Positions 25,801 through 34,322 of a stretch of 64,000 bases of DNA are shown piece after piece. A program made the position numbers and the translations under genes. Numbering within the stretch: the first letter of the stretch is position 1; each line of letters opens with the position of its first letter. The notes beneath the pieces were generated by a model that searched no databases, had not been told where the DNA came from, and saw nothing but the letters and a program-made list of their open reading frames with translations. The DNA is from Paenibacillus paridis (GTDB lineage: Bacteria > Bacillota > Bacilli > Paenibacillales > Paenibacillaceae): NCBI RefSeq assembly GCF_006345825.1, contig NZ_VCIX01000074.1, forward strand, positions 37,869 to 101,868, in the 5' to 3' direction.

Positions 25801-28800
25801 AAACGGTGAATATCCCCGTCTTCCAGCCAATCATAATGCTTGAGAAGCTGGCCAGCACGCAAAGCGCAACGGTCGGGGATACCTATACTTACACGATTCG
25901 GATCAGCAATAGCGGCAATACCGAAGCCACTGTGACACTGTTGGATAACATCCCTGCAGGCACAGTGTTTGACCAAAACAGCGTACTCATCGGAGGGGTT
26001 CCTTTTCCTGGCTTAAGTCCGGTTACGGGCATTCCGCTCGGCAACGTCTTCCCGGGTACAGTAACTGAAGTCAGCTTTATCGTGACCGTTACCTCCTTGC
26101 CTTCGCCTCAGCAGCTAGTCAATCAGGGTGTAGCTCAATACAACTATATCCTGCCGAATGGAAGATTGCTGAGCGGGGTTTCTTCTTCGAATACGGTTAG
26201 CATTCCAGTATCGCCGCCGAATGTCACGTTAACCAAATCCGTTGGGCCAGCTTCAGTAGTCGTCGGCGACACTTTTACGTATGCCTCCGTGGTGACGAAT
26301 AACGGAATCGCTCCTGTCAACAATGTGGTGCTTAACGATGCCTTGGCGTCAAATATTTCTTTCATCGCAGGAAGCGTATTAGTAAACGGCAGTCCCCGCG
26401 TGGACGCAGCACCATCCACCGGCATTCCAATCGGTACCCTAGCCCCTGGCGGCTCTGCTACCGTAACATTTGAGGTGAGAGTAACGATGGCAGTCCCCTC
26501 CCAAATCACGAACCAATCAACAGTCAGCTTCACTTCGGGCGCTTTCTCTGCTTCATCCTCGTCCAATACGACGACGACACCTGTCACGCAGCCGCAAATA
26601 TCCTTATTGCTGAGCGCAAACACGAGCAATGCTACGTTAGGAGATACGGTTACTTATACGGTTCTCGTTAGCAACGCAGGAAACCTCGAAGGCTTACTTA
26701 CCCTTAGCGATTTGCTGCCGCCCGGAACAACCTTCTCTCCCAATAGCGTCGTTGTCGGAGGCGTACCGCATCCCGGGGAATCTCCGGTTACAGGCATCAA
26801 CGTCGGATCCGTTCCTCCGGGAGCCTCTATTCCCGTCACTTATTCCGTTGTCATCACGACATTGCCGAGTCCTCAATTTCTGGTCAATCAAGCGACGGCT
26901 GCGTATACATTCACGCCGCCTGACGGAAGACTGCTTAACGGAACTGCCCAATCCAATACGCTTTCGATTCCCGTCTCCGCGCCTAACGTTGCCGTCGTGA
27001 AAAGCACGGCTGCGGTAGATGCAGCAATCGGAGAGGTCATCACATATTCCATAGCTGTTAACAATAGCGGAATAGAATCGATCAACAACGTCATTCTCAA
27101 TGACGCTACCCCCGCAGGCGCCACTTTCGTGCCAGGCAGCGTAACCATTAACGGCACACCTAATCCAGGCATACCTGCTTCAGGCATCTCGCTTGGATCG
27201 ATTGTCGCATCCGCTACAGTAACCGTAACCTTTCAGGTTACCGTGGTTGCCATTCCCGCCACAGGCCAAATTGGCAATCAAGCGAGCGTCACCTTTACCT
27301 CTGGTGTTTTCTCTGGCATGACGATGTCCAACCTCGTCAATACGCCAGTATATCAACCGATCATTTCCATGGCAAAGAGCGCAAATACCATTAACGCAAC
27401 CGTCGGCGATACGGTTAGTTACCGGATCGATGTCAGAAATACGGGAAATTATGCAGGTACGGCAACCGTCACCGACAATATTCCGGCTGGTGCAGTCTTT
27501 GTCCCAAACAGCGTGTTGATCGGAGGGGCTCCACAGCCTGGCGCAGACCCTGTAGCCGGAATTCCAATTGGTGCCGTGGCGCCAAACACTACGGTTTCCG
27601 TCGTCTTCTCGGTTACTATCGATTCGCTCCCGAATCCGCAGCAGCTAAGCAATCAAGCGAACGCGACCTTCTCTTTCACGCTTCCAAGCGGACGTACGCT
27701 CGGCGGGAGCGCCAGCTCCAATACCGTTGTCATTTCGGTATCCGCGCCTAATGTTAGCGTCGCCAAGAGCAGCGCTTCTACATCCGTTGCTGTCGGAGAT
27801 ATTGTCACGTATTCCATTTCCATTCTTAACAGCGGCATAGCGGCCGTCAATAATGTCATATTTACGGACCCGCTGCCCGTGGGCAGCGCTCTGGTTCCGG
27901 GTAGCGTGCTGGTTGATGGCGTAGCAAGGCCTACCGCAAATCCAGCTACCGGAGTAGCGATTGGCACGATTGCCCAAGGCCAAACGGTGCTTGTTACCTT
28001 TAATGTAACCGTTACTTCCCTGCCATCCCCAGCTCAGCTCAGCAATCGGTCATCGGTTAGCTTTACATCCGGAGTATTCTCAGGCGTAACCTTCTCCAAT
28101 ACCGTCATTATCCCGGTGTACCAGCCAATCCTGACCGGTGTCAAAAGCGGAAGCACAAGCAACGCTACGATTGGCGACACCGTAGTTTACACGATAGCAG
28201 TGCAAAATACCGGTAACTATCCGGGAAGCGTCATTCTCACCGATATCATCCCTGCTGGTACCAGCCTTCTGCAAAATAGCGTAATCGTGAACGGCCAGCT
28301 CGTACCGGGAGCAGATCCTGCTGCTGGCATTCCACTAGGGAATGTTTCCACGACAGCAACGGTTTCATTTTCTATTGTTATCAATGCTCTCCCGCCTGGC
28401 CAGCAGCTTGTCAACCAAGCTTCAGCCACCTACAGCTTCACGCTGCCAGATGGACGCACCTTAAACGGATCTTTTAGCACAAACGTTTTGTCTATCCCGG
28501 TTTCTTCGCCGAACGTGACGGCTGTCAAAAGCACGACTGCAACGGACGCCGTTATTGGAGATATCGTCACTTACCGATTATCGGTAACCAATAGCGGAAT
28601 TGCTAATATTAATAATGTGCAGGTCGTCGATCCGATTCCTGCAGGCGCCTCCTTCCAGACCGGCAGCGTGCTGGTCGATGGAGTGCCTCGCCCTGCTGCC
28701 GATCCGGCCAATGGCATTATTCTCGGAACGATTGCGCCTGGCGCAACCGTACTGGTCGATTTCAATGTGCTCGTTAATACGCTGCCAAATCCAGCATCGC

Positions 28801-29561
28801 TTAGCAATCGCGCCACCGTCAGCTTCACATCGGGCGCTTTCTCAGGCAGCACCTTCTCCAATACCGTGGTGACACCGATCTATCAGCCGCTGCTATCGCT
28901 GGGCAAATCAGCTGACACCTCAAATGCGACGGTTGGCGACACGATTACCTATTCACTCGCTATTACAAATACAGGGAATATTGCCGCAGACGTATCGGTG
29001 TTCGATACCATCCCAACTGGTGCGTCTTTCATACCAAACAGCGTACTCGTAAACGGAGTTCCGCAGCCAGGCGCCAATCCCGCCGCGGGCATTCCTGTTG
29101 GAAGCGTGCCTCCTGGCGCAACGGTGAACGTTGTCATCACGCTTCAGGTCACTGTCGATGCCCTGCCTTCGCCTCAGCAGCTGGTGAACCAAGCGACAGC
29201 GAACTTCTCCTTCTCGCCGCCGGATGGGCGAGTGCTTACCGGAACCATATTGTCCAATACATTAACGATCCCGGTCTCATCGCCAAATGTATCTGTCGTG
29301 AAGAGCGCTTCATCCATCGACGCGGTCGTAGGCGACACCATTACGTATACCATTATTGCAACGAATAACGGCATTGCAGCCGTTAACAATGTCATTCTTG
29401 TCGATCCGGTTCCCGCGGGCACGACCTTTACGGCAGGCAGCGTCACCGTCGATGGCTCGCCAAGGCCTTCCGCCAATCCGAATACCGGCATTTCGATCGG
29501 TACGATCGCTCCAGGAGCCAGCTCAACCGTAACCTTCCAGGTGCTGGTTACAACCATATGA
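22854..29561 (+). CDS. Giant DUF11-repeat protein, N-terminal part (frameshifted at its 3' end)
   Basis: About 2,235 residues. A unique N-terminal domain of about 340 residues (TFTGNTLGLS, VLYAELIWGGTYINGT) is followed by 15 DUF11-type beta-sandwich modules of about 125-130 residues. From module 2 onward the modules alternate between two forms: one starts APNV..KS with NSGIA and SFTSG.FSG, the other starts QPII..KSANT.NATVGDT with NTGN and PDGR. There is no signal peptide, LPXTG or SLH motif. The start is unclear: the GTG at 22854 lies inside the ribosome site AAAGGGGGTGA, and the spacing points to ATA at 22863 (then PLVVR). The last module breaks off after VTFQVLVTTI at TGA 29559-29561, and the next frame continues it. 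The function is unknown; a spore or cell-surface structural role is an inference. Confidence 0.85.
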   Translation: MNPIPLVVRATLNATGAITFTGNTLGLSRSEVAGVPGTSDSIGAFVTTNTAVRYGTYPLGTTSNYLENSSAATLVLPAGSTVLYAELIWGGTYINGTVNLSAAINNPVSFRTPLGLSSVSPDAATSNTFDLGGGAFGYTRSANVTALVLPAGAGTYTTGSVVGTIIIPGDSTANHAGWTLAVIYQNPTLPFRNMSLRAGAILVQSTSGPVNTTITGFATPISGALGGRALFSGQEGDANRTGDQALFGPTAASLVALSGTNNFAANFFASQINNDSGALNTTGTFGDRNQINGAPGSNIVGGRQGWDITNVDISARLTNNQSSAVLSLTTSGDAYVLNANAIQVNINAPLITVALSENATGPTIGDIITFTVTVSNSGTANAASVVLTDTLPAGVTFVPGSVTVGGVSKPTFDIRTGAPLGSLNLSSSITVTYQAVVTSLPSTAQLSSTANAAFTFQSVAGGSIITGVIPSNTVTIPVYAPNLSIVKSANTTNATVGDQVTYTLLVSNSGSSAAIVNLTDNIPAGTTFVPNSFRINGVIVPGANPPAGVSIGSVAAGGSSTITFQVQVNSLPSPPQLVNQASSTYTYQIPDGRVFSGSLASNTITIPVRLPSVMIVKSASLADIAVGEILTYTLVVTNSGIAAVTNVIVTDPIPSGAQFAAGSVIVAGVSQPAANPASGISIGTIAPGSSVTVTFGINAVAVPSTGTFINQASVSYSSGVFSGLSVSGSVTTPVYQPIIGVVKTGSPTNATVGGTITYSFTVNNTGNITAQGTLTDNIPSGTAFVPGSVIVNGLALPGASPVTGIPLGALTTAAPSTVSFQVALNTLPSPATLINQAAVGYTYQLPSGRNLSGSSSSNTVTLTAQAPNVTVSKSANSTAAAIGDIITFTINVGNSSIVPVTNVNFSDSIPNGTSFVSGSTTINGVTSAANPNTGLSLGTINPSTTVTVAFQVQVTSLPTPAIIANRAGVSYTSGAFSESSLSETVNIPVFQPIIMLEKLASTQSATVGDTYTYTIRISNSGNTEATVTLLDNIPAGTVFDQNSVLIGGVPFPGLSPVTGIPLGNVFPGTVTEVSFIVTVTSLPSPQQLVNQGVAQYNYILPNGRLLSGVSSSNTVSIPVSPPNVTLTKSVGPASVVVGDTFTYASVVTNNGIAPVNNVVLNDALASNISFIAGSVLVNGSPRVDAAPSTGIPIGTLAPGGSATVTFEVRVTMAVPSQITNQSTVSFTSGAFSASSSSNTTTTPVTQPQISLLLSANTSNATLGDTVTYTVLVSNAGNLEGLLTLSDLLPPGTTFSPNSVVVGGVPHPGESPVTGINVGSVPPGASIPVTYSVVITTLPSPQFLVNQATAAYTFTPPDGRLLNGTAQSNTLSIPVSAPNVAVVKSTAAVDAAIGEVITYSIAVNNSGIESINNVILNDATPAGATFVPGSVTINGTPNPGIPASGISLGSIVASATVTVTFQVTVVAIPATGQIGNQASVTFTSGVFSGMTMSNLVNTPVYQPIISMAKSANTINATVGDTVSYRIDVRNTGNYAGTATVTDNIPAGAVFVPNSVLIGGAPQPGADPVAGIPIGAVAPNTTVSVVFSVTIDSLPNPQQLSNQANATFSFTLPSGRTLGGSASSNTVVISVSAPNVSVAKSSASTSVAVGDIVTYSISILNSGIAAVNNVIFTDPLPVGSALVPGSVLVDGVARPTANPATGVAIGTIAQGQTVLVTFNVTVTSLPSPAQLSNRSSVSFTSGVFSGVTFSNTVIIPVYQPILTGVKSGSTSNATIGDTVVYTIAVQNTGNYPGSVILTDIIPAGTSLLQNSVIVNGQLVPGADPAAGIPLGNVSTTATVSFSIVINALPPGQQLVNQASATYSFTLPDGRTLNGSFSTNVLSIPVSSPNVTAVKSTTATDAVIGDIVTYRLSVTNSGIANINNVQVVDPIPAGASFQTGSVLVDGVPRPAADPANGIILGTIAPGATVLVDFNVLVNTLPNPASLSNRATVSFTSGAFSGSTFSNTVVTPIYQPLLSLGKSADTSNATVGDTITYSLAITNTGNIAADVSVFDTIPTGASFIPNSVLVNGVPQPGANPAAGIPVGSVPPGATVNVVITLQVTVDALPSPQQLVNQATANFSFSPPDGRVLTGTILSNTLTIPVSSPNVSVVKSASSIDAVVGDTITYTIIATNNGIAAVNNVILVDPVPAGTTFTAGSVTVDGSPRPSANPNTGISIGTIAPGASSTVTFQVLVTTI

Positions 29562-31237
29562 GCCCGCAGCCTCTCAATCAACCAATGCTCCAAAACCAAT
29601 CGCTCGTTCAATTTGCTTCGGGCAGCGTAGAGATGGTTACTTACTCCAATACTGTCAACACCGCTCTGATCGGCACCCGCATCCTAATTGACAAGACTGC
29701 CTATGAGAGCGAAGTTTTCCTTGGAAGCACGATCACGTATTCACTCGTCGCCACGAATACGGGAAACATTGCGGGAACGGTCACGTTAACCGACAAGCTG
29801 CCAGAGGGGACATCATTTGTTGCCAACAGTGTCCTCCTAGGCGGCGTTCCCGTCCCGGGCGCTAATCCTGATGCAGGGATTGCGCTTGGGAGTTTGGCGC
29901 CACAGGAAACGGCGCGCGTCGTGTTTCAGCTTATCGTAGTCTCTTTGCCGGGAAGCCTGCAGCTTGTCAACCAAGCCCAAGCGGATGCGGTATTTCAAAC
30001 CGCCGAAGGACGATCCATTACAAGCACCAGCTATTCCAATAAGCTAGTCACTCCGGTAAATGCCGTATCCATCGCAGCCGTTTTAAGCGCAAGCACAAAT
30101 CAAACCTTCCCGTCTGACTACGTAACGTATCAATTAACAGTCGTCAATGAAGGCAACCTCGCCCTTCGGGACGCTACCGCTTTCGTTACCCTGCCTGCCG
30201 GTGCACTCTTTGTCGCCGGCAGTGTCACGGTCAATGCCGTCATTTCTCCCGTAGCTGATCCTCGAACCGGCATACCGCTTGGCTTGCTAAGGCCGCAGTC
30301 AACTGTCGTTATTACGTACCGTACCCAAACGACGGAGGATTCTCCCGAATTGTCCGTTAGCCAAGCCATTATCCGTTATTTGGTCTTAGGCACGCCTAGC
30401 TTTGTCGAGTCTAACGCAGTTACCGTTACGCTAATTAAGCCGGAAATCACGGTTACCAAGCAGGTAGACCGGACCAGCGCGCTTCCAGGTGATTGGCTGC
30501 GCTATGCCATCACGATTAGCAATGGGCAAAACATCGCGGTAGACGCTGTACTTGAGGATATCATTCCCGCTGGCACCGCATTCGCAGCAGGCAGCTTAAA
30601 ACTTAATGGCGCGCCACTGCCGGGTGAAAACATAGAGGATGGCATTATGCTCGGCACATTACTTGGTCAATCCCAAAACGTAATCACCTTCGATGCTATG
30701 ATTTCCTCGCCTTTTACAGGCAGCTCGCCATTAACCAATACAGCGAGGGCTAACTATACGTTCAGGCTCTCTGATGGGAGGGTTGTAAGCAATACCGCTT
30801 ACTCCAATGCTGCCGCGACAACGGTGGCTTCGCCAATTATTACGATTGCTGCGAATGTAAATCCGGCTATCGTAGAGTATGGCGATTCCATTACGATCCA
30901 TTCAATGGTTTCGAATAAAGGCAATTTGGCTGCGGATGTCGCTTTTATTAGCGATTTTCCTCTAGGTGTAGATCTTTTGCCGAAATCATTTCGAGTAGAC
31001 GGCAGACGCCTCCCTCCTACCGCTTTTGATGGAATAGGGAGCTGGAAGCTCGGCAGCTTACTGCCAGGCGATTCATTGCAAATCGTATACTCCGCCATCG
31101 TAACCGATGCGGTCGTTGGAGATGAAATTTTAGGGTATGCCAGAGCCAAATTCAGCTATCAAAGCGGAAACCAGACATTTACAGGTGAAGTAGAATCTAA
31201 CGTACTCCCCGTAACTGTCACTGAAGATGATGAATAG
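29558..31237 (+). CDS. Giant DUF11-repeat protein, C-terminal part
   Basis: 559 residues holding the end of module 15 and four more DUF11 modules (starting near GTRILIDKTAYE, VNAVSIAAVLSAS, KPEITVTKQVDRT and SPIITIAANVNP). The modules are more divergent than those upstream. The frame opens with ATGA overlapping the previous stop, yet its first residues SPQPL are exactly what should follow VTT[I/L]P in the broken module. The two parts are therefore best seen as one gene with a 1-base deletion at about 29558, plus 15 extra in-frame bases coding NQPML. No convincing ribosome site precedes this ATG. No anchoring motif is present at the C-terminus. Confidence 0.7.
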   Translation: MSPQPLNQPMLQNQSLVQFASGSVEMVTYSNTVNTALIGTRILIDKTAYESEVFLGSTITYSLVATNTGNIAGTVTLTDKLPEGTSFVANSVLLGGVPVPGANPDAGIALGSLAPQETARVVFQLIVVSLPGSLQLVNQAQADAVFQTAEGRSITSTSYSNKLVTPVNAVSIAAVLSASTNQTFPSDYVTYQLTVVNEGNLALRDATAFVTLPAGALFVAGSVTVNAVISPVADPRTGIPLGLLRPQSTVVITYRTQTTEDSPELSVSQAIIRYLVLGTPSFVESNAVTVTLIKPEITVTKQVDRTSALPGDWLRYAITISNGQNIAVDAVLEDIIPAGTAFAAGSLKLNGAPLPGENIEDGIMLGTLLGQSQNVITFDAMISSPFTGSSPLTNTARANYTFRLSDGRVVSNTAYSNAAATTVASPIITIAANVNPAIVEYGDSITIHSMVSNKGNLAADVAFISDFPLGVDLLPKSFRVDGRRLPPTAFDGIGSWKLGSLLPGDSLQIVYSAIVTDAVVGDEILGYARAKFSYQSGNQTFTGEVESNVLPVTVTEDDE

Positions 31238-31302
31238 AAGCCACAGCTTCTCAAGATTGAAGACTGCTTTATCCCGTCACTCCCATACCTTGTTATAGGA
31301 TT

Positions 31303-31344
31303 AAAAAAAAAACCTGGCTGGCCTCCACTAAGCGTCCAGTCAGG
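31303..31344 (-). terminator. Terminator of the PhyH-isomerase operon (bidirectional)
   Basis: CCTGGCTGG/CCAGTCAGG arms (31313-31344), with ten A residues on the left (a T run for the minus strand) and CTTTTG on the right. It serves the minus-strand isomerase gene and may also stop the DUF11 transcript. Confidence 0.8.
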
Positions 31345-31350
31345 CTTTTG

Positions 31351-32205
31351 CTATAGGCTCGATTGTTGCCACAGCTGCTGTACAAGTTTCTTCAAATATA
31401 GCGATTGCGCCCAGCGGTCGCTTATTTCGGCAGTTCTGGAACCAGCCTCATCTACTGTAATGGCATAAGGCGCTGGCCCCAATTCAATGACTACCGGGAA
31501 GCAATCGCCCTCTTTTCTTACCGCTTGTCTCCAATGCCGCATCGCACTCTCCCACCATCTCTCGAAATGCGGCAGCATGGGATGAGTACCGGCCTCTCCC
31601 GGATCAATCTGAATCTGCTCACCGTTTGAGATACGCGTGTGGATGCTAGCGGCATTTGGCAGCAGCGACTGAAGCAGCTTCTCCGCTTCTGGAGACACCG
31701 TATGCAGTTCCCCTGCTACAACATAATGAGAGTAATCGATCGTAAGCTCCAGCGATGGAAGCGACTCCAAAAATTGCGCCGTGCGAATCAAATCCTGCGT
31801 GATCGTGCCCCGATGCGTTTCAACATAGACCGGAATGCCCGCTTGCCGAGAAAGCGCATCGATGCCCGAGAGCAATTCAAGCGCCGATTCTCCAGTTAAA
31901 AAGGGCTTCATGACCTGTGCATTAACATAACGAACCCTGCCAAATGCCGCTGCCTTCTCCAAAAATTCGGCCATATCCGTTAAGCAGGCGGGATACGCAT
32001 TGACACTGTAACCTAAACCGTAATGGTCCAGCAGTTCCTTCCAGCGTCCGCTCTCCTCTGGAGGCGGCACAAAGGCATTGATGCCGTCGAAACCGTTCTC
32101 TGCAATTCGTTTTACCTTCTCTTCCATTCCATCGGGGCTCCCGGCAGTTCTATGCAAGCCGTTCATCCCCCACCATGACATCTCAACCTGCAATTTTCCG
32201 TTCAT
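31351..32205 (-). CDS. Sugar-phosphate isomerase/epimerase-like TIM-barrel protein
   Basis: About 284 residues of the xylose-isomerase-like/AP-endonuclease-2 fold. Recognisable pieces are GFDGINAFVPPPEESGRW near the N-terminus, VYVETHRGTITQD (the metal-ligand Glu region), LTIDYSHYVVAGE and a late IELGPAPYA. It probably isomerises or dehydrates a sugar or inositol derivative. ATG at 32217 directly follows the TAA of the PhyH gene, but GGGGA sits 5 bases before the ATG at 32205, which is preferred. It is co-transcribed with the PhyH dioxygenase. Confidence 0.78.
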   Translation of the reverse strand: MNGKLQVEMSWWGMNGLHRTAGSPDGMEEKVKRIAENGFDGINAFVPPPEESGRWKELLDHYGLGYSVNAYPACLTDMAEFLEKAAAFGRVRYVNAQVMKPFLTGESALELLSGIDALSRQAGIPVYVETHRGTITQDLIRTAQFLESLPSLELTIDYSHYVVAGELHTVSPEAEKLLQSLLPNAASIHTRISNGEQIQIDPGEAGTHPMLPHFERWWESAMRHWRQAVRKEGDCFPVVIELGPAPYAITVDEAGSRTAEISDRWAQSLYLKKLVQQLWQQSSL

Positions 32206-32217
32206 GTTCTTCCCCAT

Positions 32218-33027
32218 TTAGTGCGGATAGGCCATTTCGAAATCTATACCGCAAGGGCCCCCATCCGGATTGATTTCCAAATCGACAACCGTACCATCTT
32301 GCCTGAACAGCGGACGGTAGTGAGTATTAATATGTGTGGCGGAAGCATTCGCATAATGGCAAATAAATGCGCGGCGGAACTGATCCTTGGTCTTGTTGCG
32401 GTACGAGCCATGAATAAGGTTTCCGTTAAAAAACAATACATCCCCTTTATCCATGATGACCGGCATCGCCTTCTGGTCCTTCGGCGGCTTGACGTAATGC
32501 GTAGTAAAGGATTCCGACGAATCTGCCGTTTCCGGACAGCTCAGCTCATGCTCGCTCGTCTTCGGAACAACAAGCAAACCGCCGTTCTCTTCGTTAGCTG
32601 CATCAATCGCCGTCCATGCTGCGATGCAGTTGCCCGGCTCTACCTGCAGATAGAAATTGTCCTGGTGAAGAGCTTGGCCCCGTGAGCCTGGCGGCTTGTA
32701 ATAAAACATGCTTTGAGCGGCAAGCGCCTCTTCGCCATACAAATCGGACAGTACCTCCATGACTGGCTTATGGAGCAAATACTGCTTCGCTGTCTCATCG
32801 AAGCGATGCGGATGCATAACACGCGGATACCGTTTCAAAGGATCATCGGTGCTGCCGTCAAGGACTGGCTCGAACATGCCTGGAATCGTTTGATGGCTAA
32901 TTTCCTCGAACTTATCCTCAATAATACGGACATCCTCTTCCGAAAATAATCCTTTTACGATTAAAAAACCTTCTGTGCGGAACTGCTGTATTTGCTCTTC
33001 GTTTAAGACTTGTAATTCATTTGACAT
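32218..33027 (-). CDS. Phytanoyl-CoA dioxygenase (PhyH) family Fe(II)/2-oxoglutarate oxygenase
   Basis: A 269-residue double-stranded beta-helix oxygenase. The metal facial triad is visible as HQDNFYLQ (His-X-Asp) near residue 120 and the distal His in FFNGNLIHGSYRNKT. The following Arg (QFRRAF) would bind 2-oxoglutarate. Bacterial PhyH proteins hydroxylate diverse small molecules; the substrate here is unknown. The start is ATG at 33027, after AAAGGAG. Stop and start codons abut the downstream TIM-barrel isomerase gene, implying linked steps. Confidence 0.87.
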   Translation of the reverse strand: MSNELQVLNEEQIQQFRTEGFLIVKGLFSEEDVRIIEDKFEEISHQTIPGMFEPVLDGSTDDPLKRYPRVMHPHRFDETAKQYLLHKPVMEVLSDLYGEEALAAQSMFYYKPPGSRGQALHQDNFYLQVEPGNCIAAWTAIDAANEENGGLLVVPKTSEHELSCPETADSSESFTTHYVKPPKDQKAMPVIMDKGDVLFFNGNLIHGSYRNKTKDQFRRAFICHYANASATHINTHYRPLFRQDGTVVDLEINPDGGPCGIDFEMAYPH

Positions 33028-33244
33028 GGGCGGTTGCTCCTTTAGCGTTAGATTCGTTCTTCTTGACCTCATCATAAAACTTTCGCTATTTTTGCGGAAG
33101 CAAGATTACTGCTGAAAAGTAACGGTATTCTGCTATTTCCTCCAAAGCTGGCAAAGCTCTGACTCACGAATCCTCAGCTTAGGATTAAACCCAGACACTA
33201 CCTGAAAACGCCTGCCTTTCTTGCGAAAATATTACCGTGCAAAC

Positions 33245-33283
33245 CAAAAAAAGCCAAAGCTGTTCACGAGGAACAGCTTTGGC
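33245..33283 (-). terminator. Terminator of the aldo/keto reductase gene
   Basis: A perfect 14-bp minus-strand stem AGCCAAAGCTGTTC/GAACAGCTTTGGCT around 5 bases, followed by six or more T residues. The sequence CTTTGG is repeated further outward to 33296. Confidence 0.9.
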
Positions 33284-33322
33284 TTTGGCTTTGGCTTATG
33301 CATCTGGTCGCATAACGCAGAT

Positions 33323-34261
33323 TTATACTTTTTGAACCGCAAGATCAAGCCAGTCCATTTCTTCCTTCGTCAATTCGATAAGCGAGCCGGCATCGCAGGA
33401 ATGAAGCTCCTCCGACGTTTGCGCGCCGATCAAAGCACAGGTTGGGAATGGTTGATTAAGCACATAGGCAAGCGCAATTTGAATGGCGCTAACGCCCTTC
33501 TTCTCCGCCAGCTGCTTCGCGCGTTCCAAACGCTCCCAGTTATCGTCACTATAAAATACTCTGACCAGGTCCGCGTTATCCCGTACTTCTGGAGTGAATC
33601 GTCCCGTAAAGAATCCGCGAGCTTGCGAGGACCAGGATAAAAGCGGGAATTGCTCCTGCTCATGCCATGCGCAGGTTTCTTCATCAGCAGAAACACAGCC
33701 TGCCCAAAACGGCTCGTTCGCTTTAGCTAGGCTAAGATTAGGGCTGCTGAATGAAAATCCGACAAGACCGTTAGCATCCGCGTATTCATTCGCTTCTTTA
33801 ATCCGCTGCCAAGTCCAATTCGATACGCCAATGGCGCGAATGCTGCCTGCTTTGACGTGCTCGTTTAAGATTTCGATAACCTCTCCCGCCGGCACGGCGG
33901 GATCATCCCGGTGCAAAGCATAGAGATCGATGTAGTCTGTTTTCAAACGGGCAAGGCTGGACGTAAGATCCGCTTGAATCGCTTCTTTGTTTACGCGAGG
34001 GCCATTGTGGTCATGGTGCGCGCATTTGGTCAATATCACCAGATCTTCACGATTGCCGCGCTCCTGCATATAACGGCCGATCACTTCCTCGCTCTGACCG
34101 CCGCAATAAATATGAGCGGTATCAATCGAATTGCCGCCAATCGCCATGAATGCGTCCAGATTCGCAGCCGCTTTCTCGTAAGTGTCATGATAAAAGTAAT
34201 CCGAACCCTTCATTAAACGTGATACTTTCTTAGGTGAACCTTTAATTTGAATGTATTCCAT
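33323..34261 (-). CDS. Aldo/keto reductase
   Basis: A 312-residue NADPH-dependent (alpha/beta)8-barrel oxidoreductase. The catalytic tetrad is visible: Asp and Tyr in NSIDTAHIY, Lys in LVILTKCAHHD, His in LYALHRDD. Cofactor-binding residues lie near the C-terminus (ALIGAQTSEELHS). GAGGAGG precedes the ATG. It probably forms an operon with the upstream Gfo/Idh dehydrogenase gene, 61 bases away, as a sugar carbonyl-reducing partner. Confidence 0.9.
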   Translation of the reverse strand: MEYIQIKGSPKKVSRLMKGSDYFYHDTYEKAAANLDAFMAIGGNSIDTAHIYCGGQSEEVIGRYMQERGNREDLVILTKCAHHDHNGPRVNKEAIQADLTSSLARLKTDYIDLYALHRDDPAVPAGEVIEILNEHVKAGSIRAIGVSNWTWQRIKEANEYADANGLVGFSFSSPNLSLAKANEPFWAGCVSADEETCAWHEQEQFPLLSWSSQARGFFTGRFTPEVRDNADLVRVFYSDDNWERLERAKQLAEKKGVSAIQIALAYVLNQPFPTCALIGAQTSEELHSCDAGSLIELTKEEMDWLDLAVQKV

Positions 34262-34322
34262 CTTTGTTTCCTCCTCTAGATTTCATTTATGCTATTGGAC
34301 ATCACGGTTATAAATGTGTGAT

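Noticed and set aside
26144..26629. Long minus-strand frames within the DUF11 gene
   Set aside because: They recur at each repeat because the coding strand is rich in Thr/Val/Ser/Gly codons; they have no ribosome sites or recognisable products.
29540..29565. Programmed -1 ribosomal frameshifting at the DUF11 junction
   Set aside because: There is no X-XXY-YYZ slippery heptamer or downstream stem-loop; ACA-ACC-ATA-TGA is a poor slip site.
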